Shown: positions 16,407-24,597, numbered from the stretch's first letter. The stretch is 35,581 nucleotides of DNA from an uncultured Afifella sp. (GCA_945787495.1 CALZIL010000013.1:1-35581), one strand, 5' to 3'. A program made the numbers and translations. The notes: generated by a model from the letters alone, not told the origin.

Positions 16407-17495
16407 ATGAAACGCAGGAAAACGCCCTTAGCCGCCGCCCTTGCCGGCATTGCTCTTTTCAGCATGACCGCCGCATCGGCGCTGGCCCAGGACTATTATG
16501 CCGGCAAGACGATCACCGTCGTGGTGCCGTTCTCGCAGGGCGGGGCGACCTATGTGTCGGCCAAGTTCCTTGAGCCGTTTTTGGAAAAACACATTCCCGG
16601 CAATCCCGACATCGAAGTTGTCGACCGGCCGGGCGGCGGTTCCATTCTCGGCGCCAACTGGTTCGCCCAGAACGGCAAGCCGGACGGCATGACGATCCTG
16701 TTCACCACTTCCTCGACGGCCAACCCTTACGTGCTGGGCAAGAAGGAAGTGGAATATGATCTTGCCAAGATGCGCGTCGCCTATAGCCATCCGTTCGGCG
16801 CCGTGGCCTATGTTTCGCCCGATACCGGCATAGCCAAGCCGGAAGATATCCTCAATGCCAAGAAACCGCTGATCTATGGCGGCATCGCGGCGGCGGCGAG
16901 CGATCTGCCGGGGCTGCTGTCGTTCGAGGTTCTCAAGCTCGACATCAAGAGCGTGCTCGGCTTTCCCGGCCGCGGTCCGATCCGCCTGGCCTTTGAGCGC
17001 GGCGAGACCAATCTCGATTACCAGTTCACGCCGGTCTATCTGACCCAGGTCAAGCAGCTTATCGATGCCGGCAAGGCGATCCCGCTGTGGTCCGGCGGTT
17101 CGGTCAGCGCCGATGGCAGCGTGACGGAGCGCGACCCCGTCAACAAGGATGTCCCGTCAGTCTACGAAGTCTACAAGACGCTCTACAACGAAGAGCCCAG
17201 CGGTCAGGCCTGGGATGCCTTCCAGGCAATCGCCGCAGTGACCTATACGTTCGGGCTGACCGGTTATATGCCGGAGGGCACGCCGGACGATGTCGTCGCC
17301 ATCTTCGACAAGGCGATCGCCGACATCAACGCCGATCCGGAATTCCAGACGGCCAGCATGGAGGTGACCGGCGGCGCCAAGCTGGTGCCCGGCTCGGTCG
17401 CTGAACCGCTGATCAAGAAGGCATTGCAGCCCTCGCCGGAACTTAAAAAGTACCTGATCGATCTTTTGACAAGCAAATACGACGTCAAGTTCTGA
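16407..17495 (+). CDS. tctC: tripartite tricarboxylate transporter substrate-binding protein (TctC/Bug family)
   Basis: A 362-residue periplasmic binding protein. The signal peptide runs to A-S-A-L-A at residue 26 and the mature protein opens with the family pattern Y-Y-A-G-K-T-I-T-V-V-V-P-F-S-Q-G-G. The V-D-R-P-G-G-G-S-I-L-G-A-N binding loop (usually N-x-P-G-A-G) is present, with an unusual aspartate-arginine. The D-G-M-T-I-L-F-T segment follows. A strong GGGAGAGAG ribosome-binding site precedes the ATG. It captures a carboxylic acid for the fused permease encoded 103 bp downstream; the gap contains a perfect stem-loop. Nearby tcuAB makes tricarballylate or citrate-like acids a reasonable ligand. 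Confidence 0.88.
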   Translation: MKRRKTPLAAALAGIALFSMTAASALAQDYYAGKTITVVVPFSQGGATYVSAKFLEPFLEKHIPGNPDIEVVDRPGGGSILGANWFAQNGKPDGMTILFTTSSTANPYVLGKKEVEYDLAKMRVAYSHPFGAVAYVSPDTGIAKPEDILNAKKPLIYGGIAAAASDLPGLLSFEVLKLDIKSVLGFPGRGPIRLAFERGETNLDYQFTPVYLTQVKQLIDAGKAIPLWSGGSVSADGSVTERDPVNKDVPSVYEVYKTLYNEEPSGQAWDAFQAIAAVTYTFGLTGYMPEGTPDDVVAIFDKAIADINADPEFQTASMEVTGGAKLVPGSVAEPLIKKALQPSPELKKYLIDLLTSKYDVKF

Positions 17496-17504
17496 AAATC
17501 GAAC

Positions 17505-17538
17505 GTGCCGGCGGGTAACATGCAGCGCCCGCCGGCAC
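17505..17538 (+). promoter_or_regulatory. intercistronic stem-loop after tctC
   Basis: A perfect 11-bp inverted repeat GTGCCGGCGGG (17505-17515) / CCCGCCGGCAC (17528-17538) with a 12-nt loop starts ten bases after the tctC stop. No T-run follows. Position and strength suit a 3' stabiliser that lets the binding protein be made in excess over the permease. Confidence 0.65.
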
Positions 17539-17598
17539 AGCCATTCGGACCATCCGTGGAATCGACTTTTCCAGCTCCTGAAAAACAGCGCGGCCTGA

Positions 17599-19563
17599 AT
17601 GTTTGAAGACGCAGCGGTCGCGCTCGAAATCCTGTTTCAGCCGATGCGCCTGCTGGCGCTGTTTTCCGGCATGGTCGCCGGCATGGTCTTCGGCATGCTT
17701 CCCGGCCTTGGCGGCGTCGCGGCCGTTTCGATCCTGCTGCCGTTCATCTACCTGATGGATTCCTTTTCCGGCCTGGCGCTGCTTCTGGGCGCCATTTCCG
17801 TCGTCTACACCGCCGATACCATCACCTCGGTGCTGATCGGCGCGCCGGGCTCGCCGGCATCGGCGCCGACGGCCATCGAAGGCCATGCGCTGGCCAAGCA
17901 GGGCGAGGCGGCCCGGGCGCTCGGCGTCGGCTTCCTGGCCTCCATGGTCGGCGGCATTCTGGGCGCCATCATCCTGCTGGTCGCCATTCCGGTCGCCGGT
18001 CCGATCGTGTTGTCACTGGGCACGCCAGAGCTGTTCATGTTCGCCGTCGTCGGCCTTTATTTCGCCGCCAGCATGGTCAGTCAGAACCGTATCAAAGGTC
18101 TGGCCGCGGCCTGTTTCGGCCTGCTTCTGGGCGTCGTCGGACCGGCACCGGCGGCGGCGGATTTCAGGTTCACCTTCGGCCAGGCCTATCTGCTTGACGG
18201 CTTTTCGCTGACGATCGTGGCGCTCGGCCTGTTCGGCATCGCCGAGGTCATCGCCATGCTGGCCTCGGGCGGCGGCATTTCGGCCGACCGTGTCGCCCTG
18301 ACCCACTGGGGCGCCGGCTTTTCCGACTTCTGGCGCCGCAGATGGCTGGTGCTGCGCTCCGCAATCATCGGCGTCTTCGGCGGCTTCGTGCCGGCCGTCG
18401 GCGCCAGCGCCTCGACCTGGATCGCCTATGCCCATTCGATGCGCTCGGCCAAGGACAAGTCGCGCTTCGGGCACGGCGAGATCCGCGGTATCGCCGCGGC
18501 GGAAGGCGCCAACAACGCCACCATTATTTCCGATCTGGTGCCGACCTTGCTGTTCAGCGTTCCGGGCGGGCCGGCCGCGGCGATCTTTCTCGGCGCGCTG
18601 TATTCCTTCGGCTATTATCCAGGTCCGCGCATGGTCAACGAAAATCCGGACCTGATGTTCCTGATCGTGTGGAGCGTGGCGCTGACGTCCGTTGTCGGGG
18701 CCATGGTGTGCTTTGCCATAACGCCGCTGATTGCCCGGCTGACGCAGATCCGCTTTGCCCTTATCGCCGCGCCGCTGCTGCTGGTGATGATCGTCGGCGC
18801 CTATCAGGCGACGAACACGATCGGCGACATCTCCATGCTGATCACACTGGGCGCCATTGGCTGGATGATGAAACATGCCGGCTGGCCGCGCGCGCCGGTG
18901 CTGGTCGGCTACGTGTTGGCGACGCCGATGGAGCAGTATTTCTGGTTGACGACCCAGCTGCACGGCTGGTCGTGGCTGTCGCGGCCGGGTGTTCTGATCA
19001 TTGCCGCGATTATCGTGGTGCCGTTGATCGTCGGTCTTTACCGCCGTTGGCGTGACGGCCGGGGCGACATCCTGCCGGTCATCGAAGAGGAAGGTCTGAG
19101 CCTTCAGGCGGTGTCCGTCGCCCATGTGGAACGCAAATGGGTGGAACTGGTCCTCGCCGCGCTGATCGTCCTGGCATTCGTCTATGCGTTTTACGAAATG
19201 CTCGGTTTTGCCGCTGTTTCCAGGCTAATGCCGACGATGGCCATCGTGCCCGGCCTGGCATTTTCGGTGTTTGTCCTGATCGGCCGGATCCGGCGCATGT
19301 TCGACCCGGAAAAAACCGCAGCCGGCGAGGCTTTCAACGAGCCGGTCTTTCTGTTCGCCCTGATCGGCTACGGCGTTCTGGTCTGGGCTATCGGCTTCAA
19401 CATTGCGACGGTGATACTGCTCGCCTGGATGCTGTTTTATTGCGCCGGGATGAAGGCTGTGACCGGCATCGCCTATGGCGCACTGATTTTCGCCGGCATC
19501 CACGGGCTGATGGTGCTGATGAAAATACAGCCGCCGCTGGGTGTCCTGCTCGCTATCGTCTGA
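17599..19563 (+). CDS. tripartite tricarboxylate transporter permease, TctA-TctB fusion
   Basis: A 654-residue inner-membrane protein. Residues 1 to about 495 are the 12-helix TctA domain, with the signature G-M-L-P-G-L-G-G-V (about 35-43), the S-V-L-I-G-A-P-G-S-P-A-S region and the duplicated P-A-V-G-A-S-A-S-T-W-I-A-Y motif. After a cytoplasmic linker, residues 510-654 form four more hydrophobic segments matching the small TctB (DUF1468) subunit, which is normally a separate gene. No other tctB is present. The fusion is intact with no internal stop. It works with TctC to import a carboxylate using the ion gradient. The ribosome-binding site is weak. Confidence 0.9.
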   Translation: MFEDAAVALEILFQPMRLLALFSGMVAGMVFGMLPGLGGVAAVSILLPFIYLMDSFSGLALLLGAISVVYTADTITSVLIGAPGSPASAPTAIEGHALAKQGEAARALGVGFLASMVGGILGAIILLVAIPVAGPIVLSLGTPELFMFAVVGLYFAASMVSQNRIKGLAAACFGLLLGVVGPAPAAADFRFTFGQAYLLDGFSLTIVALGLFGIAEVIAMLASGGGISADRVALTHWGAGFSDFWRRRWLVLRSAIIGVFGGFVPAVGASASTWIAYAHSMRSAKDKSRFGHGEIRGIAAAEGANNATIISDLVPTLLFSVPGGPAAAIFLGALYSFGYYPGPRMVNENPDLMFLIVWSVALTSVVGAMVCFAITPLIARLTQIRFALIAAPLLLVMIVGAYQATNTIGDISMLITLGAIGWMMKHAGWPRAPVLVGYVLATPMEQYFWLTTQLHGWSWLSRPGVLIIAAIIVVPLIVGLYRRWRDGRGDILPVIEEEGLSLQAVSVAHVERKWVELVLAALIVLAFVYAFYEMLGFAAVSRLMPTMAIVPGLAFSVFVLIGRIRRMFDPEKTAAGEAFNEPVFLFALIGYGVLVWAIGFNIATVILLAWMLFYCAGMKAVTGIAYGALIFAGIHGLMVLMKIQPPLGVLLAIV

Positions 19564-19582
19564 CAACGCGCCGGAGATTCTC

Positions 19583-20101
19583 ATGACCGACATGCCAAAC
19601 GTCGATGCCGATATCATCGAACCGAGCATCGATCCGAAAACCCGGAAAATCGCCCTTCGCCATGTCTCGGCCAGAAACGACGGCGGCACGCGGACGAAGG
19701 TCCAGGTGCGCGATTTCGAGCCGGTCCATACTGACGAACCGGCCAGTCTGGGCGGCACCAATACGGCGCCGAGCCCGCTGGAAACAGTGCTGGTGGCGCT
19801 GGTCGGCTGTGACGGCGTGATCATCAATGGCGTCGCCAAGGCCATGGGGTTTGCCTACTCAGCCGCCGATTTTGACTGCCAAAGCCAGATCGACGTTCGC
19901 GGCCCCAAGGGCGTGCCCGGCGTCAGGCCGTATTTTGAAAGCTGCGAGCTGACCATCGTTCTTTACACCGACGAGCCGCAAAGCCGCGTCGATCAGCTCA
20001 TCAAGAATGTCGAATACCGCTGCCCGGTGATGAATCTCCTGCGCGCCGCCGATGTGCGGCTCAATGTCGACTGGCAGATCAGACCGGCGGCTCAGGCATG
20101 A
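19583..20101 (+). CDS. OsmC-family peroxiredoxin-like protein
   Basis: A 172-residue cytoplasmic OsmC/Ohr-fold protein, expected to reduce organic peroxides with a Cys pair. Cys76 in V-A-L-V-G-C-D-G-V and Cys147 in Y-R-C-P-V correspond to the peroxidatic and resolving cysteines. The region S-P-L-E-T-V-L matches the usual 'P-x-E-x-L-L-A-A' helix. The start at 19583 has GGAG nine bases upstream; it begins 19 bp after the transporter stop, so it is probably the last gene of the FAH-tctC-tctAB operon. A link between organic-hydroperoxide detoxification and carboxylate uptake is not obvious. Confidence 0.87.
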   Translation: MTDMPNVDADIIEPSIDPKTRKIALRHVSARNDGGTRTKVQVRDFEPVHTDEPASLGGTNTAPSPLETVLVALVGCDGVIINGVAKAMGFAYSAADFDCQSQIDVRGPKGVPGVRPYFESCELTIVLYTDEPQSRVDQLIKNVEYRCPVMNLLRAADVRLNVDWQIRPAAQA

Positions 20102-20231
20102 TTGCCGGACCGCACCGGTCAGGCTGATCTTCGGCTCATCACCGGCTCAACAGTCTCTTCGACCCGGACGGCGGACTGAGCGTAGCGGATCAATTCCGCA
20201 TCCGGGTTGAAGCCCCGCCCGAAACCCTGAT

Positions 20232-21179
20232 TCACAACCTGATCAATATCTTGCCGCGGGCCTGTCCGGACTCCTGACATTCGTGGGCGCTTGCGATGTC
20301 CTGCAGCGCGAAGACGCGGTCTATGCCGGGGCTCAGTTTGCCGGCCGACAAGGCGTCTTGCACACATGCGACCCCGTTCAGTTTGGCCGCTTCGGGAATT
20401 TCGAATATCGCGACCCCGTGAAGCGAAATGTTCCGGTACATGTATTTGGTAAATGGCAGCACCGGCGCCGGGTTCGCCGCGCTGGCATAGGAGGCAATGG
20501 AGCCGTTCAGCGATACGTACCGCCAGGCATCCTCAACATGCGCGCCGAAATCGACATCGACCATGTGGTCGACGCCCCGGCCATTCGTCAGCTCCAGAAC
20601 AGCATCTTTGAGCGGCGCGCCTGTCGGATCGACAACATGGCTGGCGCCGGCCGCCCTGACGCTTTCCTGCCTGTCTTTTCCACGAACGGTGGCGATGACG
20701 TCAGCTCCCATGTGCCGGGCAAGCTGGACCGCATAGTTGCCGACGGCACCCGCCGCGCCGCCCAGGGACAGCGCGCGCCACGCAGTCAGCGCCGGCACGC
20801 CCAGCGAGGCGCCGGTCTCAAAGCTGGTTGAATCCGGAAGATTGACGGCGCGGCTTGCGGGCACGACGACAAATTCGGCGGCGGATCCGTCCCAGGTGTC
20901 CTTGTGCGCTTCCCAGATCCAGACCCGTTCTCCCAGGCGGTGTTGGGAGACATCCTCGCCCACCGCCTCGATTGTGCCGGATCCGTCGAAACCGGGAATC
21001 ACGCGCGAAAATTGCAGCGGGCCACGCTCGCCCGATCGACGCTTTACGTCAGTCGGGTTCACTCCCGAGAAATGCATATGCACCAGCACGTCGCCCGCCG
21101 CCGGCCGCGGCCCGGGCAGTTCGCCGGTGCAAAGAACCTCGCGCGCCGGTCCGTTTTTTTCATACCAGGCAGCGCGCAT
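20232..21179 (-). CDS. NADPH:quinone reductase-like zinc-independent dehydrogenase, with apparent internal deletion
   Basis: A 315-residue medium-chain reductase of the quinone-oxidoreductase (Qor) group. The N-terminal GroES-like domain is complete (M-R-A-A-W-Y-E-x-x-G-P-A-R-E-V-L, then S-G-V-N-P-T-D-V-K and I-P-G-F-D-G-S-G). The nucleotide-binding domain retains G-G-A-A-G-A-V-G-N-Y-A-V-Q-L-A (140-154). However, related proteins have about 13 residues between the T-A-(W/H)-R-A-L helix (132-137) and this glycine loop, including the first Rossmann strand (T-V-L-V); here they are missing in frame. The enzyme may be inactive. The start lies 3 bp after the dctM stop, so it is the last gene of the TRAP operon. 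Confidence 0.8.
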   Translation of the reverse strand: MRAAWYEKNGPAREVLCTGELPGPRPAAGDVLVHMHFSGVNPTDVKRRSGERGPLQFSRVIPGFDGSGTIEAVGEDVSQHRLGERVWIWEAHKDTWDGSAAEFVVVPASRAVNLPDSTSFETGASLGVPALTAWRALSLGGAAGAVGNYAVQLARHMGADVIATVRGKDRQESVRAAGASHVVDPTGAPLKDAVLELTNGRGVDHMVDVDFGAHVEDAWRYVSLNGSIASYASAANPAPVLPFTKYMYRNISLHGVAIFEIPEAAKLNGVACVQDALSAGKLSPGIDRVFALQDIASAHECQESGQARGKILIRL

Positions 21180-21182
21180 GTC

Positions 21183-22580
21183 CTAGAGTCCGTTGAGTAT
21201 CAAGGTTGCGGTGCTGGCGAGGCCCATTTTGTCTGTGGCCAGCTTTGAGTGGCGTAGCAGGGTCACCCCCTTCAAGCCGCTCAAAGTGACGTCCACAGGC
21301 AAAATCGGCCACGTCCCGAAGGGATTTGACAGGATTGGCCCATCTTCAGGGGTGTTCGTCGTCGAATATGCCAGCATGTCCTTCCTCCTCACACCCCTAA
21401 ACTCCAACGGTACCTCAAGCGATTCACCGTTCTCATCCTTAAGGTCCTTCGACACACCCGATACGACAAAGCAGTTGAGGCCGATCGGCGGTGTGATCAG
21501 GCATATCTCGGCCATCTTGACGACGATGATCCCGAACCAGATCGGATCGTAGCCAAGGGCCATGACGGCCGGGAAGACGACCGGCAGGGTGAGGATAAGC
21601 ATGCCAATGGCGTCCATGAACATGCCGAGCACGGCATAGGCGAGCAGGATGCAGATCATGATCAGGATCGGCGGCATGTTGAGGGTCACGATCCAGTCCG
21701 CGAACGCGCTCGGCAGTCCGGCAAAGCCGAGGAACCGGACAAACAGAAACACCGCCCAGATAAGCGTGAAGATCATCGCCGACAATCTGGCCGTTTCCGT
21801 CAACGCCTCGCCGAGACGTCTGCCCATCTGGCCAACGGCGTTTTCCCGCACAGCCCGGTAGACGAAGAAACAAAATACCACCATGGCCCCGAGCGCACCC
21901 GCCTCCGTGGGCGTCGCGGAGCCGGTATAAATCGCTCCGAAGATGACGGCGATGACGATGAATATGGGAAAGGTTCCCGGCAGGCTCTTGAATCTTTCGC
22001 CCCAGGTAAACCCGGTAATGGGGCGTCCCAGCTCCGGATTGACGACGCACATGAGGATGATCAGCGCGGCATAGATGAGCGCCGACACAAGTCCGGGAAG
22101 GAACCCGGCCAGCAGCAGTTTGCCGACCGACTCCTCGACGATAATGGCATAGATGACCAGGATCGCCGAAGGCGGGATGAGCGAGGCGAGACGGGAAAAC
22201 ACCGCCGCAGTGGCCGTGGATGCGCCTGAAACCGCTGCAAACCCGGCTGTCGCAAAAACGGTGGCGACCGCCAATCCGCCGGGAACCCAGCCGATCCAGC
22301 GCCGCGCGGCCTCAAACAGACGGGTTGTCAGGCCGGCATAGAAGGCCAGGAAACCGATCAGGATGAACAGTGGCAGGACGGAGAGCGGATAGGTAACGGT
22401 CTTGGAATGCGGGATGGTCCCGGAAATCGCCGCCGCAACATTCCAGTTCTTCAAGGCAAGCAGCCCAAGGAAGCCGGAAAGTGCCGCGGCGACAAACACC
22501 CGCACACCCATCAGCACCAGCGCGATCAGCAGCGAGACGCCGAGGATCCCGATCGTGAAATTGTCCAGCGGCCCGATCAC
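21183..22580 (-). CDS. dctM: TRAP transporter large permease DctM, C-terminus replaced
   Basis: A 465-residue frame starting at GTG 22580, overlapping dctQ by 4 bp. Residues 1 to about 376 are a normal DctM: many transmembrane segments, the A-x-S-G-A-S-T-A-T-A segment, the T-P-T-E-A-G-A-L-G motif and L-I-T-P-P-I-G-L-N near the end. From residue 377 (base 21452) the sequence stops resembling the family. The final two helices expected there (compare the other DctM at 35198-35581, which ends with a hydrophobic segment and L-F-L-P-G-L) are replaced by an 89-residue polar tail. That tail is encoded partly by a 29/31-bp inverted repeat. The permease is probably non-functional unless tolerant of the loss. 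Confidence 0.85.
   Translation of the reverse strand: MIGPLDNFTIGILGVSLLIALVLMGVRVFVAAALSGFLGLLALKNWNVAAAISGTIPHSKTVTYPLSVLPLFILIGFLAFYAGLTTRLFEAARRWIGWVPGGLAVATVFATAGFAAVSGASTATAAVFSRLASLIPPSAILVIYAIIVEESVGKLLLAGFLPGLVSALIYAALIILMCVVNPELGRPITGFTWGERFKSLPGTFPIFIVIAVIFGAIYTGSATPTEAGALGAMVVFCFFVYRAVRENAVGQMGRRLGEALTETARLSAMIFTLIWAVFLFVRFLGFAGLPSAFADWIVTLNMPPILIMICILLAYAVLGMFMDAIGMLILTLPVVFPAVMALGYDPIWFGIIVVKMAEICLITPPIGLNCFVVSGVSKDLKDENGESLEVPLEFRGVRRKDMLAYSTTNTPEDGPILSNPFGTWPILPVDVTLSGLKGVTLLRHSKLATDKMGLASTATLILNGL
21221..21310. repeat. long imperfect inverted repeat inside the aberrant dctM 3' end
   Basis: Arm one (21221-21249) and the complement of arm two (21280-21310) share GGCC, ATTTTG, CTGTGG and CTTTGAG blocks: about 24 of 29 positions match with a 2-base gap. 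The arms flank a 30-nt centre. The combination of long imperfect repeats containing TGTGG(C/A)C and CTTTGAG resembles, from memory, terminal repeats of IS21-like elements, but no transposase remnant is recognised. Confidence 0.55.
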
Positions 22581-23176
22581 GTCGCGCCCTCGATTTCTTC
22601 CTCGGCTTGCGCGCTGACGCTCTTGATCAGGGGAATGGCCACGGGCTGAGCGTCCGGGTCGGCGACAAGGCGCAAATATCCAAGCAACTGGACGATCGTT
22701 CGCACAAGGAGGACAGACAGCATGATCGGCACTGCGAGCTTGGCCGGCCAGGTTGGAAGCTCGATATCGATCGTGCTGTCGCCAAAGTTCAGCGCACGCT
22801 CAAAATGCCGGTAGGCGTATGGGATGATGACGGCGATGATGAAGATCGCGCATGCCGATCCAAAAGCCTCCAAAATCCACAATGCGCGACCGTGAAAATG
22901 ACCGACTATGACCTCCATGCGGACATGGCCGCCAAGGCGCTGCACGTAGGAAATGCCGAGGATGGCAAATCCGACCATCGAAAACTCGACAATGTCGATA
23001 TATCCGAAGATCGGCGCCCTGAAGAGGGTCCGCAGGACAATCTGCACCACCCCGAGCACCATCAGGCCGAAAACCAAAGCCCCGCCGATGAAATTGAGGC
23101 TGTTTTCCAGCGGCATGAGAAGACGGTCCGCCTTGACAAGCCAGCGCCCCAATGCGTCTGCCGGTTGTTCAGCCAC
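22577..23176 (-). CDS. dctQ: TRAP transporter small permease DctQ
   Basis: A 199-residue inner-membrane protein with four hydrophobic segments (about 28-50, 62-82, 103-127, 147-165), as expected for DctQ. The R-x-x-F-x-x-P-I-F-G-Y-I-D-I-V-E-F and G-G-H-V-R-M-E-V motifs are the family landmarks. It starts at GTG 23176 with AAGGGGGCGAG immediately before it. Its stop overlaps the dctM start (GTGA). The 374-bp gap separating it from dctP upstream is unusually long for such an operon and contains a terminator-like hairpin and a symmetric repeat, so dctQM may have its own control. Confidence 0.9.
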   Translation of the reverse strand: MAEQPADALGRWLVKADRLLMPLENSLNFIGGALVFGLMVLGVVQIVLRTLFRAPIFGYIDIVEFSMVGFAILGISYVQRLGGHVRMEVIVGHFHGRALWILEAFGSACAIFIIAVIIPYAYRHFERALNFGDSTIDIELPTWPAKLAVPIMLSVLLVRTIVQLLGYLRLVADPDAQPVAIPLIKSVSAQAEEEIEGAT

Positions 23177-23219
23177 CTCGCCCCCTTATACCAAAGGTCC
23201 TTCCTATCGGCTCATATGA

Positions 23220-23315
23220 CCGGCATATATGCGGGTTTTGGTTAGGCGCGATCGGCGCGGTGGTACGTGTACCATAAGGCAATTGCAACGACATCCAAAA
23301 CCCGCATAAATCCGG
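23220..23315. promoter_or_regulatory. nested symmetric repeat upstream of dctQ
   Basis: A perfect 14-bp inverted repeat (23228-23241 TATGCGGGTTTTGG and 23295-23308, its complement) extends outward through matching CCGG blocks (23220-23223, 23312-23315). At its exact centre lies TGGTAC-GT-GTACCA (23261-23274), itself a perfect 6-bp-armed palindrome. The arms are about 19-20 bp from the central palindrome on both sides. It lies 44 bp upstream of the dctQ start. GntR-family operators often contain TGGTNNNACCA-like cores, so this may be an operator with two flanking sites; that reading is inference. Confidence 0.55.
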
Positions 23316-23483
23316 CCTCCGGTGGCTCAAAATAGCCCACCGGACGGCGTTGCATCCCTCCGATGATGCCCGGCATCACCGGTCGGGACGCGCCTTGCCG
23401 GCAGACGATTTTGGGTCATCATATGGGTCAATAGTAAGGGCCTTTGATATTACCCGGTGGAGCCGGACTAGTGTTCCAATGAC

Positions 23484-23537
23484 AAAAAGATACGGGGAGA
23501 CCAGCACAATCCAAACGGACAGGCCGCTGATCTCCCC
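23484..23537 (-). terminator. attenuator/terminator hairpin after dctP
   Basis: On the minus strand GGGGAGATCAGC (23537-23526) pairs fully, with one U-G, with GCTGGTCTCCCC (23505-23494) around a 20-nt loop, and a TTTTT run (23488-23484) follows five bases later. It begins 14 bp past the dctP stop. It would end or attenuate most transcripts there, giving more binding protein than membrane subunits. Confidence 0.75.
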
Positions 23538-23550
23538 ATTGGTGGGGGGT

Positions 23551-24597
23551 CTATTCGTATGTCTTGCCCACCGTTGAGAAGATCAACTGGACAAGCTCGC
23601 GCGCATCGAAAGCGCCCTTGTTTTCTTCAATCCATACCTCGATGACGGGCTTGCCGGCTGCCGCGCGGAACGCAGCGAGCTGTTCCTCCGAATAGCGCAC
23701 TTCCTTAAGCTTGCTCTGGAGCATCGGCAGGTTTGTCTTGTCGATATCGATATAGGCCTGGATCTGCGCCGCGATGACCTCTTCCTTCACATCTTCAAGC
23801 AGCTTTTTGTACTGATCGGGCAGCGCATTATGGGCATTGATCGAGAACACCAGGGGGCAATCGGAGGTTCCCGGCGACAGGTTCGCCGTGTACCACTCGG
23901 TCACTTCGTGGATCTTGTAGGCCACGTGGCTGTAGGTGAACGGGAAGGATGCGGCATCCATCGTGCCCTGCTGGACGCCAGTATAGACTTCCGTCGCCGT
24001 CGAACTCGTCGGCGTTGCTCCGAGCACCTTCATGGCCCGGCCGACACCACCGCCGGCGCGGACAGTCATGCCCTTCCAGTCTTCGAGTTCTGTTGGCGGC
24101 TTGCCTTTGCCGAGGAATTCATATTGCGGCAGATAGGATGAGATGTAGGTCATCGCATTCCACTGGGCGAGTTCCTTCGTGACCGCCGGATGAGCATAGA
24201 CAGCGTCGCGGATCTTGCGGTTGTCGTCCCAACCGCTCATCGGCAGAAACGGCATCGTCAGAACCATCAGCGCGGCATTTTTCTTCGGGTGGTAGAAATT
24301 GCAGAACATGGCCCCTTCGAAGGCATCGACCGCGATGCCATCGAGGTTTTCCCGCGACTTTGAAAGAGCACCACCGTAATGGAGCTCCATTTCCCAATTG
24401 CCGTCGGTCTTGGCTTGTACGAGCTCCGACAGTTTCTCAAATCCCGCGGTGAAGGCGCGTTGCTTGCCCCACAGGGAAATGTTCCACTTCAGCTTGGGCC
24501 CGTCCACTTCCGCTGCCTGCGCGATGCCGGCTGCATAGACCGCAGCCGTGCCCATGACGGCGGCAAGCGTGAGAATTCCTTTGAATGTGCGACGCAT
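23551..24597 (-). CDS. dctP: TRAP transporter substrate-binding protein DctP
   Basis: A 348-residue periplasmic solute-binding protein of the DctP family. The signal peptide (basic M-R-R-T-F-K, then a hydrophobic core) ends at I-A-Q-A, residue 28. The conserved substrate-anchoring arginine is Arg180 in G-M-T-V-R-A-G, and T-G-V-Q-Q-G-T-M-D-A-A-S follows as usual. Ligand specificity is not predictable. ATG 24597 has AGGAGGGAACGAC upstream, an excellent ribosome-binding site; a longer in-frame extension upstream is not supported. It begins the minus-strand TRAP operon and is divergent from the TAXI permease gene. Confidence 0.92.
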   Translation of the reverse strand: MRRTFKGILTLAAVMGTAAVYAAGIAQAAEVDGPKLKWNISLWGKQRAFTAGFEKLSELVQAKTDGNWEMELHYGGALSKSRENLDGIAVDAFEGAMFCNFYHPKKNAALMVLTMPFLPMSGWDDNRKIRDAVYAHPAVTKELAQWNAMTYISSYLPQYEFLGKGKPPTELEDWKGMTVRAGGGVGRAMKVLGATPTSSTATEVYTGVQQGTMDAASFPFTYSHVAYKIHEVTEWYTANLSPGTSDCPLVFSINAHNALPDQYKKLLEDVKEEVIAAQIQAYIDIDKTNLPMLQSKLKEVRYSEEQLAAFRAAAGKPVIEVWIEENKGAFDARELVQLIFSTVGKTYE

